Shown: piece by piece, positions 15,445-23,721 of the stretch
How the letters are laid out: each line of letters begins with the position of its first letter
Numbering within the stretch: position 1 is the first letter of the stretch
Assembly (NCBI GenBank): GCA_028697885.1
Contig: JAQVER010000045.1
Location: 1-32,676 of the forward strand
Length of the DNA stretch: 32,676 nucleotides
Direction of reading: 5' to 3'
From: Desulfocapsaceae bacterium
GTDB taxonomy: Bacteria > Desulfobacterota > Desulfobulbia > Desulfobulbales > Desulfocapsaceae
Translations under genes and position numbers: made by a program
Notes under the pieces: model-generated
What the model was told of the DNA's origin: nothing
The model's database searches: none
The model's input: only the letters and a program-made list of their open reading frames with translations

Positions 15445-16806
15445 ATGATGTCTTCATTATCATTAAAAACTCTTGTATATGCCTGCAGTCCGTCGGCGGT
15501 TCATCCTCTTTTCAAAAGGATTGAGGCTTCCGATGTAGGGTCACGCCTAGCCCGGGGTGTCTTCTGGTCTGTCGCTGGATCAGTGATCTCGCGTGGTCTA
15601 ATGCTGTGCGCTACAGTCCTGGTTGCCCGGATGCTAGGCAAGACTGTTTATGGTGAACTGGGGATGATCCAGACCACTGTAGGTATGTTCGGCGTCTTTG
15701 CCGGGTTCGGTCTTGGCTTGACTGCCACCAAATACGTGGCCGAATTTCGCCAAATCGATCCCGAGCGTGCCGGTCGTATAATCGGACTTTCGGGATTGTT
15801 CGCAATGGCTACCAGTAGTGTGATGGCCTTGGGCCTGTTAATCTTTGCTCCCTGGTTGGCAGAGCACACTATCAACGCTCCACATCTGTCCGGCATCCTG
15901 CGCATCGGCGCCATAATCCTGTTCATTAACGGGCTCAATGGCGCTCAGACTGGGGCCCTGTCCGGATTCGAGGCTTTTAAAACCATCGCCCATGTAAACC
16001 TTCTCGTCGGTCTTATCTCATTCCCTGCTCTTGTCTGTGGGGCCTATTTTGGTGGCCTTGCTGGTGCTGTCTGGGCTTTGGCGATTACTCTCTGTTTTAA
16101 CTGGTTGTTTAACCACCTGGCTCTTCGTAAGGTGGCACGGCGCTTCAGTGTCCCTTTCAGCTTCAGGGGTTGCGGTCGTGAATGGTCTGTTCTATGGAAG
16201 TTTAGTCTGCCCGCTGTTCTGGCGGGAAGCATGGTAGGCCCAGTCAACTGGGCCTGTAACGCTATGCTTGTCAACCGTCCTGGTGGTTATGGTGAAATGG
16301 GCATTTTCAGTGCGGCCAATCAATGGTACGCATTGTTGTTGTTTCTTCCCGGTCTCCTTGGCAGCGTCGTCTTACCAATTCTTTCAGATCAGTTGGGTCA
16401 AAACAATACAAAACAATCCATGAAAACGCTGGTTCTCTCAATAAAGGTGAATCTGCTCATTGTTATACCACTGGTGCTCATCGCAAGTCTTGCAAGCCCC
16501 TATATTATGAGTTTATATGGTAAAGGCTTTGGGGATGGCTGGCCAACTCTGGTTGTTGTTTTGATTACAGCTGGACTGCTCGCTGTACAAGCACCTGTTG
16601 GGCAGATAATCGCTGCATCTGGAAGAATGTGGGTTGGGTTTGCCATGAATATGGGTTGGGCTTTGACATTTATTATGAGCACGCTACTGCTGGTTGATCA
16701 AGGGTCTCTTGGTTTGGCTACTGCAAAAATGTTGAGTTACATTATTCATGCAACATGGACTTTTTGGTTTGCAATTATAGTAATACGTAAAGGACACGAA
16801 AAATGA
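15445..16806 (+). CDS. wzx: Wzx-type flippase (MOP superfamily)
   Basis: This is a polytopic membrane protein of about 453 residues that should flip undecaprenyl-linked repeat units to the periplasmic side. It begins with the usual amphipathic lead, SRLARGVFWSVAGSVISRGL, then ARMLGKTVYGELGMIQTTVG. About 12-14 hydrophobic segments span the chain (for example GVFAGFGLGLTATKYVAEF and LIFAPWLAEHTI), with a Lys/Arg-rich cytoplasmic loop LRKVARRFSV. The frame is open back to TTG 15418, which has AGGGGGA 14 bases before it. ATG 15445 and ATG 15448 are alternatives without a good Shine-Dalgarno sequence, so the start is uncertain. The stop overlaps the next start (ATGA at 16803), so it is coupled to the first methyltransferase. 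Gene symbol is by family, not by orthology. Confidence 0.9.
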   Translation: MMSSLSLKTLVYACSPSAVHPLFKRIEASDVGSRLARGVFWSVAGSVISRGLMLCATVLVARMLGKTVYGELGMIQTTVGMFGVFAGFGLGLTATKYVAEFRQIDPERAGRIIGLSGLFAMATSSVMALGLLIFAPWLAEHTINAPHLSGILRIGAIILFINGLNGAQTGALSGFEAFKTIAHVNLLVGLISFPALVCGAYFGGLAGAVWALAITLCFNWLFNHLALRKVARRFSVPFSFRGCGREWSVLWKFSLPAVLAGSMVGPVNWACNAMLVNRPGGYGEMGIFSAANQWYALLLFLPGLLGSVVLPILSDQLGQNNTKQSMKTLVLSIKVNLLIVIPLVLIASLASPYIMSLYGKGFGDGWPTLVVVLITAGLLAVQAPVGQIIAASGRMWVGFAMNMGWALTFIMSTLLLVDQGSLGLATAKMLSYIIHATWTFWFAIIVIRKGHEK

Positions 16807-17675
16807 ATACCCCAGAAGATGAAACTGTTTTTGAAAGATCTGGCTTGGCTTCCTTATCCGACCTTAAAAGTCCGGCACATAAAAAGATTTTCTCAACTCT
16901 AGAGAAAGAACAACAACTTTTTTTGGACATGGAAATCGAGTTTCGCAGTAAGAACTATAAATGGCCTCGCAGTCCATTATATGATTTTAGTCGGGTATGG
17001 GAGTACCCCTATGTTTATCAGCACCTTGCCGCTTACTTGGATGCCTCACCTCAAAAGAGCAAGCCGGTTGTGGCAGATGTTGGTAGCGGGGTTACTTTCT
17101 TTCCGTTTTCACTAGCAAAACTTGGCTATAATGTCGTTTGTACGGATATTGACCCCATTTGTAAAAGAGATTTGGCTTTGGCGTGTAAGTGTGTTCCCCA
17201 CTCACCTGGAGCAATTGATTTCAGGTTAATTGAAAATGCGAATCTTCCATTTGAAGATTCCGAATGCGATGCCCTATACTGTGTTAGTGTCTTGGAGCAT
17301 ATCGCCGACATTGAAAATACAGTTAGAGAAATGGCAAGAGTATTAAAGCCTGGAGGTTTATGTTTGATTACCTGTGATATTAATTTACATCCAGAGGATG
17401 GCCGGCAACTGGATTGCAAGCAATTTGGGAGATTAATGTCTTTGATAGATACGTTCTTTGTTCGAGTCTATCCTGAGCGCACTATTCATCCTGTGGACAT
17501 TCTGACCACAAGGAACAGCCCATATCCAAGGAAGTGTTCAACGCTTGGTGTTGCTCGAATGGTGTACAGCCTTGTGAAACAGAAAATTCTCAAGCCCTTA
17601 CGTGGGCAAAGAGCTGGTCGCCTTAGGGGCGCTACACCTCATTCGGGCGTCTTGGGATTAGTGTTGAGAAGGTGA
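16803..17675 (+). CDS. class I SAM-dependent methyltransferase
   Basis: The 290-residue product has the class I Rossmann methyltransferase core. Motif I, VADVGSGVTFFPF, lies at about 90-102 and CTDIDP follows as the acidic ribose-binding end of strand 2. FEDSECDALYCVSVLEHIAD and ARVLKPGGLCLITCDI are motifs IV-VI of Methyltransf_11 type. The first 80 residues are charged and helical without a known domain. The start overlaps the flippase stop by four bases. The substrate is unknown; methylation of a nucleotide sugar or of the non-reducing chain end (a known way to stop elongation) would fit the locus. The C-terminal tail is basic (RGQRAGRLRGATPHSG). Confidence 0.85.
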   Translation: MNTPEDETVFERSGLASLSDLKSPAHKKIFSTLEKEQQLFLDMEIEFRSKNYKWPRSPLYDFSRVWEYPYVYQHLAAYLDASPQKSKPVVADVGSGVTFFPFSLAKLGYNVVCTDIDPICKRDLALACKCVPHSPGAIDFRLIENANLPFEDSECDALYCVSVLEHIADIENTVREMARVLKPGGLCLITCDINLHPEDGRQLDCKQFGRLMSLIDTFFVRVYPERTIHPVDILTTRNSPYPRKCSTLGVARMVYSLVKQKILKPLRGQRAGRLRGATPHSGVLGLVLRR

Positions 17676-17684
17676 AAGAATAAT

Positions 17685-18677
17685 ATGACTCTCACAGTTT
17701 TGAATCCTCTCGATGCCCGTATCCCTAAATGGAATTATGCCTGCTTAGCAGTGCGTCATTGTCCATTTTGCGGGGCGCAGAATGAGACAGTCCTCATAAG
17801 ACCCGACCTGTTGCCGGTAGCATTTTGTGAAACATGCGGATGCTGGTATATCAACAACCTCCCATCTTCTGCCGATATTATGTCGTTATATGATGGTTAC
17901 TATCATACGCATCGTCCAGCAGACTTGTCGAAAAAAGGCTTTTCTCAGATGGTTGAAAGTGCCCGTAAATCAAGTGAATCAAATGTACAACTTCATTCTC
18001 TATTGAAATTGCATGCGGGCAATGGTCGTATGAGGATACTGGATGTCGGGTGTGGCTTTGGTAGGTTTCTTTTGGAGGCGAAGTCAAGGGGTGCTGAGGT
18101 AGAGGGTTGTGATTTGTCACCGGAAGCATGTGAATTTGCGAACAATAAACTTGGCATTACTGTCCACCAATCAAAACTACATTTGTGTGCATCTTCAATT
18201 GACAAGGTAGATGCTGTTGTGATGAGTGATTTCCTAGAACATCCAGTTGAACCTTTAATTGATATTCAAGCGGCAGTTGGTATCTTAAAACCTGGAGGAT
18301 TACTTCTTTTTCACACACCTAATGGAGGAGAAGCGGGAACCAATATTGAAACTGCAAGGAATTGGGTTGGTTTTCGTGTCGATCTCGAGCATTTTCAGTA
18401 TCTATCACCGCATACTGTCAACTGGTTGTCTCATAAATATGATTTGCGGATTGAACGGTTAGAAACAAGTGGTTTCCCTAGCTTGAAAGGAATAGATAAG
18501 TTGCCAAGGAAAAGTCTCAAGCATTATCTCTCTTTAAGAGAGAGGGCAAAAAGAATACCCAAGTTATGTGGAATGGTTAAAACCCTGCGTGTATTAAAGA
18601 CAGAAATGCTTGGAGGGAGTTGCGACCTACGATTGGGCTCTTACCATCTATTCGCCATTCTTCGGAAAGTACGATAA
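17685..18677 (+). CDS. zinc-ribbon class I SAM-dependent methyltransferase
   Basis: The 330-residue protein starts with a zinc ribbon (C26/C29 and C48/C51; HCPFCGAQ, AFCETCGCW). A class I methyltransferase core follows: motif I ILDVGCGFGRF at about 118-128, CDLSPEACEF as the acidic loop, VVMSDFLEHPVEPL and ILKPGGLLLFHTPN. Residues 240-300 are helical and basic. The pairing of an N-terminal zinc ribbon with Methyltransf_23-like core is frequent in polysaccharide loci and in sugar C-methyltransferases, but the substrate cannot be told here. It lies nine bases after the first methyltransferase, so the pair may act in sequence. The gene is the last one before the AT-rich segment. Confidence 0.85.
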   Translation: MTLTVLNPLDARIPKWNYACLAVRHCPFCGAQNETVLIRPDLLPVAFCETCGCWYINNLPSSADIMSLYDGYYHTHRPADLSKKGFSQMVESARKSSESNVQLHSLLKLHAGNGRMRILDVGCGFGRFLLEAKSRGAEVEGCDLSPEACEFANNKLGITVHQSKLHLCASSIDKVDAVVMSDFLEHPVEPLIDIQAAVGILKPGGLLLFHTPNGGEAGTNIETARNWVGFRVDLEHFQYLSPHTVNWLSHKYDLRIERLETSGFPSLKGIDKLPRKSLKHYLSLRERAKRIPKLCGMVKTLRVLKTEMLGGSCDLRLGSYHLFAILRKVR

Positions 18678-18988
18678 CAACCAAAAATCCTTAAAGTAAA
18701 ATCTGTGGTTAGTTAGGTGAAAAAAATAGGTTCGACTAGGATATATTTCTTTACATTGGGAATAGTCCTTGAACCGCTTAGTTCTCAATTGTGTAGATAT
18801 GACCCTGTAAAGTTGACAATCGAGCCGTGACCTCATCGTGGAACTATGACTGACAATGGTTTTGATGTATTGAACTGGTTATGCTTTGCTGTTTTTACAG
18901 GTTAAATCTACTTTCGAATCTATCATAGAATAATGTTTTTTGTTTTTTTTCAATAAAGCGAATTGTCAGAAATAATAAGTTGAATTCT
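18678..18988. other. AT-rich spacer without a recognised feature
   Basis: About 310 bases between the second methyltransferase and the first AT-rich glycosyltransferase gene. No credible reading frame, strong terminator or tRNA was seen. TTTACA at 18894 and TATCAT at 18921 are too far apart (21 bases) for a confident promoter. Base composition drops here towards that of the following genes, so it may be a recombination boundary. Confidence 0.35.
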
Positions 18989-20191
18989 ATGAAAATAGGA
19001 ATTGTTACAACATGGTTTGAGCGTGGTGCTGCGTATGTCTCTCGGCAATATATGAAATTGCTAGAAAGAAATAATAATGTGTTTATCTATGCAAGAGGCG
19101 GAGAAAAATACGCAAAGAACAATAAAGAATGGAACCTTCCAAATGTTACCTGGGGGGAAAAGGCATTATTTCAGACTAATGGGACGCCTATAAATAAGTT
19201 AGATTTTTCAAGATGGATAAAATCCAAGAAAATCGATATCGTATTGTTTAACGAACAACAATGGTGGCCTCCAATCATATGGGCGAAAGAATTAGGAGTA
19301 ATAGTAGGTAGCTACATAGATTATTATACAGAGGAAACAGTTCCTTTATTTGAGGTGTTTGATTTTTTAATTTGTAACACAGAAAGACATTTTAGTGTTT
19401 TTGATTGGCATAAACAATGTTTTTATGTGCCCTGGGGTACGGATGTAGAATTATTTAAACCCCGAAGAAAACGAGAAATCGACAAAGACAAAGTCGTTTT
19501 TTTTAATTCCTCTGGATATAATCCAGAAAGAAAGGGAGTTTATCCTTTATTAAAGGCATTTTATAGTCTGAAAGAAGATAATAAAAAGTTAATACTCCAC
19601 TCCCAAGTCGATTTGAGGAAATATTATAAAGATATCGCTTTCATGGTAGATGAGTTGCAAGGTAACGGTCAGTTGGAGATAATAAATGAAACGGTGGGCG
19701 CGCCAGGGTTGTATCATCTGGCTGATGTGTATTGTTACATTTCAAAACTAGATGGAATAGGGCTGACGTTGCCAGAGGCAATAAGCTGTGGTTTGCAAGC
19801 AATTGTGCCAGATAATGCTCCCATGAATGAGTTTGTCAAAGAAGGTGTGAATGGACAGTTGGTTAAAGTAGATAGGTTTTTTCGTAGAAAAGACGCCTAT
19901 TATTGGCCAAATTGTGATGTGAATATTGATGACTTGATAAAAAAAATGAGTTTCTATCTAGAAAATTATGACAAGATTGAGCAGCTTAAAGAAACATCGA
20001 GAAAATATGCACGCGAAAAATTAAATTGGAGCGATAGAAGTAATCTAATAGATGAAATATTCAATAATATAGAAAAAACTGCCATAAATTGTAAGTTACA
20101 AAAGACTATTTATTCATATGAACTATCTAGGAGAACTTTAAAGGATATAATGTTGTATCCATATTTTTTGTTTAAGACTTTAAAAAGATAA
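18989..20191 (+). CDS. glycosyltransferase, GT4-like (GT-B fold)
   Basis: The 400-residue enzyme starts at ATG 18989 (MKIGIVTTWFERGAAYVSRQ), a typical GT-B opening, rather than at TTG 18980. The C-terminal donor domain holds GAPGLYHLADVYCYISKLDG and GIGLTLPEAISCGLQAIVPD, the ExxxxxxxE-type region that binds the nucleotide of the donor sugar. NEFVKEGVNGQLVKVDRF follows, as in Glycos_transf_1 proteins. It should add one sugar to the lipid-linked unit on the cytoplasmic face. The N-terminal half has an acceptor-binding type fold but few diagnostic motifs, so donor and linkage are unknown. Codon use is AT-rich compared with the genes before 18680, a sign of separate origin. Confidence 0.85.
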   Translation: MKIGIVTTWFERGAAYVSRQYMKLLERNNNVFIYARGGEKYAKNNKEWNLPNVTWGEKALFQTNGTPINKLDFSRWIKSKKIDIVLFNEQQWWPPIIWAKELGVIVGSYIDYYTEETVPLFEVFDFLICNTERHFSVFDWHKQCFYVPWGTDVELFKPRRKREIDKDKVVFFNSSGYNPERKGVYPLLKAFYSLKEDNKKLILHSQVDLRKYYKDIAFMVDELQGNGQLEIINETVGAPGLYHLADVYCYISKLDGIGLTLPEAISCGLQAIVPDNAPMNEFVKEGVNGQLVKVDRFFRRKDAYYWPNCDVNIDDLIKKMSFYLENYDKIEQLKETSRKYAREKLNWSDRSNLIDEIFNNIEKTAINCKLQKTIYSYELSRRTLKDIMLYPYFLFKTLKR

Positions 20192-20381
20192 TGTTTAGGT
20201 GTGAGAGAGGATAGTAAAAGGAGTTGCCAGAGAAGAATTAGGCGAAAAGGTCTTCCCTCTTTGTGATAAAGGTACCGTGCTCTTTTTGATGGCTCTAGGC
20301 AAAGACAAAGTCATACCTTCTTTGGGGTGTGGCTTTTGCATTGAAGGACTTTGTTGGTAACGGGGTAATGGGTATAAATTT

Positions 20382-21419
20382 GTGTGTGATTTTAGTGGGT
20401 TTTTAATATATCTAATTTCTCTTGTTTTAGTTTTATCTTCAGCTGTTCTGGCTAATAAGCTGAAGATATTAACTTTTACTATTTTTCTTGGAGTTGGAAT
20501 TTTAGCTGCTTTCAGAGGGACGGCAGGCGTTGACACTCCATTATATCTGTTAAGATTTGAATACTTAACTTTTGATTTTGTGGATGATATTGGTTCCTTT
20601 CTTTTATTGGAACCAATATCATTTTTTATGATGTGGTTGGTGAAGTACTGCGGCGGGACATTCTCTGTATTTTCACTAATGTATGGCTTGATTTTGAGCC
20701 TTCTCTATTATTATGTTTTAAGACGTTTTCCCAATGCCGTATATTTTGCTGCGGCAATACTACCTGTTATTTTTATAGATTCCTTGTTTAATGGTATTAG
20801 AGTTGGTTTAGCTTATCCAATTTTGTTTCTAGCAATTTCTAGTGGGTCTTTTCTTTTAATATTAATTGCCGCAATGGTCCATGTCTCATCCTTGCTAGTT
20901 GCTCCTTTGCGATATTATTCCTTGAGCAAGGTACTTATAGTTTTGTCTCTTTTGTCTCTTGTATTTATTCTCATAGAGTCTGCTGGCATACATATTCTTG
21001 AATATTTACCTTCTCGTTACGTATCCAAGATGGATGTTTATTCGACACTATCCCCCTCTACGGGTTATGCAGGATTTGCAGACTCAATTGGGCTTTGTTT
21101 TGCTTTGATAATATATTATCGAGTTTCTGGTAGTAGAGGAAGTCAATGGATTAACATTAGCATCGTGACCTTTGTGGTTGTTGGCTTTTTATATTATTTT
21201 AATATAAAAGAGTATTCGGCAGCATTGAGAATAGTGCGGCTTTTAATGGTGGCCGTATTCGCCTTAATTGCCCGATGCGACAGTAAGGTTGATAGGTTGT
21301 CGTATATTCTTTGTATTATTTTTGGTGTGTTGTATTCCTCTAATTTCCTAAGGCAGATCGTAGCGTCCTGTTCCTATCCTGAAGGGGGGTTTCTTCCTCT
21401 CGATTTGACGTTTTATTAG
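20382..21419 (+). CDS. EpsG-family polysaccharide polymerase
   Basis: This is a polytopic inner-membrane protein of 345 residues with about 9-10 hydrophobic segments. The EpsG family hallmark FRGTAGVDTPLYLLRFEYL follows the second membrane segment, with FNGIRVGLAYPILFLAI further on and the loop HILEYLPSRYVSKMDVYSTL. EpsG proteins act as Wzy-type polymerases that join repeat units in the periplasm. GTG 20382 is the only usual start codon in the open part of the frame before the first membrane segment (a stop lies at 20358-20360), with GGGTAATGGG upstream as a possible ribosome site. It follows the glycosyltransferase after a 190-base gap. It is AT-rich like its neighbours and is probably specific to this strain's polymer. 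It is the second polymerase-type protein of the locus. Confidence 0.82.
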   Translation: MCDFSGFLIYLISLVLVLSSAVLANKLKILTFTIFLGVGILAAFRGTAGVDTPLYLLRFEYLTFDFVDDIGSFLLLEPISFFMMWLVKYCGGTFSVFSLMYGLILSLLYYYVLRRFPNAVYFAAAILPVIFIDSLFNGIRVGLAYPILFLAISSGSFLLILIAAMVHVSSLLVAPLRYYSLSKVLIVLSLLSLVFILIESAGIHILEYLPSRYVSKMDVYSTLSPSTGYAGFADSIGLCFALIIYYRVSGSRGSQWINISIVTFVVVGFLYYFNIKEYSAALRIVRLLMVAVFALIARCDSKVDRLSYILCIIFGVLYSSNFLRQIVASCSYPEGGFLPLDLTFY

Positions 21420-21421
21420 TA

Positions 21422-21509
21422 AGTTAGTCCCCTGTAACCCCATCGTAGTTGTCCTTTTGCTCCAGGAGGCATCTGGAAGCAAAAGGAACATTATGGCTTT
21501 CTACTAACT
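21422..21509. repeat. nested inverted repeats between the EpsG-type and GT genes
   Basis: An inner hairpin TCCTTTTGCT (21452-21461) with AGCAAAAGGA (21478-21487) is flanked by AGTTAGT (near 21423) and ACTAACT (near 21503). No T run follows the inner stem. It could be a transcript-end structure or the scar of a small element. Confidence 0.5.
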
Positions 21510-21600
21510 CCTGCTCTGAAGGGTTGAGTACGTCTGTTTAAACGGGTACACTTATTAACTTCTCCGATTTGTTGGGTCTGCTAGACTTTCCGAGGACATA

Positions 21601-22776
21601 ATGAAAATTTTATACATCACATATGAAAATGTATATCGGACGGGCATACTTCAAGCCATGGTAGTAAAACCATTGGCGATTATGCATCAAAAATATGGGG
21701 TTGAATTTACTATTATATCCACAATTAAAGAATCTGAAGATGATGAAATCTATTTTGAAAATAAAAATCTTACTTCAAGAAAATATCCATATCTGAAAAT
21801 TATAGAATTTAAAAAAGGACTCGGAAAGTCACAGTCCATTTTTTCTTTTTTAAAAGATATTTTACCTATTTTCTTATGTAGTTTAAGGATTGGAAGAGAA
21901 GTAGATTTGATACATTGCAGAAGCTATGGCGCAGCTTTGATTGGGCTTTTGGTAAAAATAATATTGAGAAAGAAGTTTATTTTCGATATGCGCGGAGTTT
22001 TACCGGAAGAAACTGTTGAGTTAGGTAAATTAAATTACAACTCACCCAAATATAGATTGCTAAAATTTATAGAAAAAATTCTTATTCGTAAAGCTGATTA
22101 TGTTTTTGTCGTTTCGAACAAATTTAAAGATTATTTAAAAGATAATTTTAAGTACAACCAAGTGATTAATGTCAACAATCCAACAGACTTTAATGATTAT
22201 GGTGGCATTAAACAGTATGATTGCATAAATTTTATATATAGTGGGTCATTGCAGAAGTGGCATTTGCCTGAAAAGACGATTTTATACTATAGCTTGTTAA
22301 GTAAAATATATAAAGAACACATACACCTATATTTTTGTACTAATGATATTGACAAAGCAAAACGTTATTTTGAAGATGGAAGTATAGATCCAAGATATTA
22401 CACACTTCAATCTGTACCATTTGAAAAAATGCCGTATTTTTACGCAAAATCTCATATCGGATTCTGTTTTATTAATGAATCATTCTCAAAATCGGTATGT
22501 TTTCCTGTTAAATTCTCCGAGTATATAGCTTCGAATATTTATGTTTTGGCAAATAAAAATATTGGTGATCTCAAAGAAATAATTTCCAAATACGATTGTG
22601 GTCTTGTTTTTAATGATCTAGAAAATATTGAGACTAATCTTGCTCAGATCGATAGTCTCGTGTCTCGCTTAATTCGTGAGAAAGTTAATTTTGATAGAAA
22701 TAGAATTGATTTTTTGGATTGGAATGTAATTGGAACTGAAAATATTTATAAAATTTACGAGAAACTTTGTTCTTAA
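21601..22776 (+). CDS. glycosyltransferase, GT-B fold
   Basis: The 391-residue protein has the layout of a GT4-type enzyme. The N-terminal domain opens with MKILYITYENVYRTGILQAM and contains DLIHCRSYGAALIGLL and FIFDMRGVLPEETVE, the segment that precedes the domain hinge. A second Rossmann-like domain follows: NFIYSGSLQKWHLPEKTI, EKMPYFYAKSHIGFCF and PVKFSEYIASNIYVLAN, the last corresponding to the nucleotide-sugar binding region (P-K-FSEYIA instead of the more common PxKxxEYMA). It has a good ribosome binding site (GAGGA at 21592-21596). It is cytoplasmic or peripheral at the membrane. Donor and acceptor are unknown. Very AT-rich and Lys/Ile-rich, it fits the transferred segment. Confidence 0.83.
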   Translation: MKILYITYENVYRTGILQAMVVKPLAIMHQKYGVEFTIISTIKESEDDEIYFENKNLTSRKYPYLKIIEFKKGLGKSQSIFSFLKDILPIFLCSLRIGREVDLIHCRSYGAALIGLLVKIILRKKFIFDMRGVLPEETVELGKLNYNSPKYRLLKFIEKILIRKADYVFVVSNKFKDYLKDNFKYNQVINVNNPTDFNDYGGIKQYDCINFIYSGSLQKWHLPEKTILYYSLLSKIYKEHIHLYFCTNDIDKAKRYFEDGSIDPRYYTLQSVPFEKMPYFYAKSHIGFCFINESFSKSVCFPVKFSEYIASNIYVLANKNIGDLKEIISKYDCGLVFNDLENIETNLAQIDSLVSRLIREKVNFDRNRIDFLDWNVIGTENIYKIYEKLCS

Positions 22777-22874
22777 GTAGCTTTTATGCTTCTCTTTTAA
22801 TATTTGTGATTTAAGCTTATGGTGAGGTCCCTTATAAGCGAATTATATTAATAATATAGGTTAGTAGGGTGTGC

Positions 22875-23681
22875 GTGAAGAGTATTATATTGACACTTAT
22901 TGTAATCGAATACAATTGTATTGAAGATATACGGAAGAGTGTTGATAATCTTCATTCAGTTTGTGAAGATATATCACATGAAATTATAATATCTTCAAAT
23001 TCACTTTATCCTTTAGATGTACAGACTAAGCTTAAAGATGAATTTTTAGGTTGCATTTGGTTTTTTAATAAAAATAATTTAGGTTTTGCAGGAGGAATGA
23101 ACATCGGTATTGCCAACGCCAAAGGTGAAATAATTATTATTGTTAATCCTGATGTGAAGATCTTTCCTGAAAATTTAAAAAAAGCTCTTGAATTTTTAAG
23201 ATTACATCCCAAAGTAGGACTTTTGGGACCAAAAATAATTGATAGCGCGGGGAACCTACAAGATACTTGCCGTAAATTTATGAGGCCTGTCGATTTGTTT
23301 TATCGTTTATCTAAACGTTTATGTTTGAAAAAGGATGTTTTGCTTGAAAGTGGGTTTGATTATAACAATACACAAACCGTTGACTGGGTGATTGGCGCAT
23401 TTATGATGGTGCGAAGAGATGGACTGGATGTTGTTGGGGGACTTGATGATGGATATTTTCTTTATGTGGAGGACATGGACTGGTGTAAACGTTTTTGGGA
23501 TAAAGGGTATGAAGTTGTTTATTATCCCGAGCTTGTTGTAGAATACAAGGGGGACCGAAAGAGTGTCTCACCCTTGGTCTCTGGGCAATTTTCTTATCGA
23601 TATGGTTACTTCCATTTGAAGAGCTACTTACGTTTTTTGAAAAAGCATGGAATTAATCCGACTAGGTATGGTTTGATGTAA
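22875..23681 (+). CDS. glycosyltransferase family 2 (rhamnosyltransferase-like)
   Basis: The 268-residue GT-A enzyme resembles the WbbL-type branch of family 2. Visible motifs are FNKNNLGFAGGMNIGIANA, VNPDVKIFPENLKKAL (the metal-binding NPD in place of DxD), GLLGPKIIDSAGNLQDTCR, WVIGAFMMVRRDGLDVVGG and the catalytic region FFLYVEDMDWCKRF-like YFLYVEDMDWC. WbbL-type enzymes often use dTDP-rhamnose, but no rml genes are in the window, so the donor is open. Two GTG codons compete as starts (22869 and 22875). TAGTAGG lies six bases before the second, which I prefer. The canonical N-terminal NYN appears as EYN. It lies about 100 bases after the preceding transferase gene. Confidence 0.86.
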   Translation: MKSIILTLIVIEYNCIEDIRKSVDNLHSVCEDISHEIIISSNSLYPLDVQTKLKDEFLGCIWFFNKNNLGFAGGMNIGIANAKGEIIIIVNPDVKIFPENLKKALEFLRLHPKVGLLGPKIIDSAGNLQDTCRKFMRPVDLFYRLSKRLCLKKDVLLESGFDYNNTQTVDWVIGAFMMVRRDGLDVVGGLDDGYFLYVEDMDWCKRFWDKGYEVVYYPELVVEYKGDRKSVSPLVSGQFSYRYGYFHLKSYLRFLKKHGINPTRYGLM

Positions 23682-23721
23682 GTGTAAATGCTTGACCTTT
23701 AATGAAAATTTCGCAATTTCA

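Noticed and set aside
20195..20536. Minus-strand frame of 113 codons overlapping the start of the EpsG-type gene
   Set aside because: It lies opposite the coding membrane protein, has no ribosome binding site, and its Pro/Lys/Ser-rich composition looks like a reading shadow.
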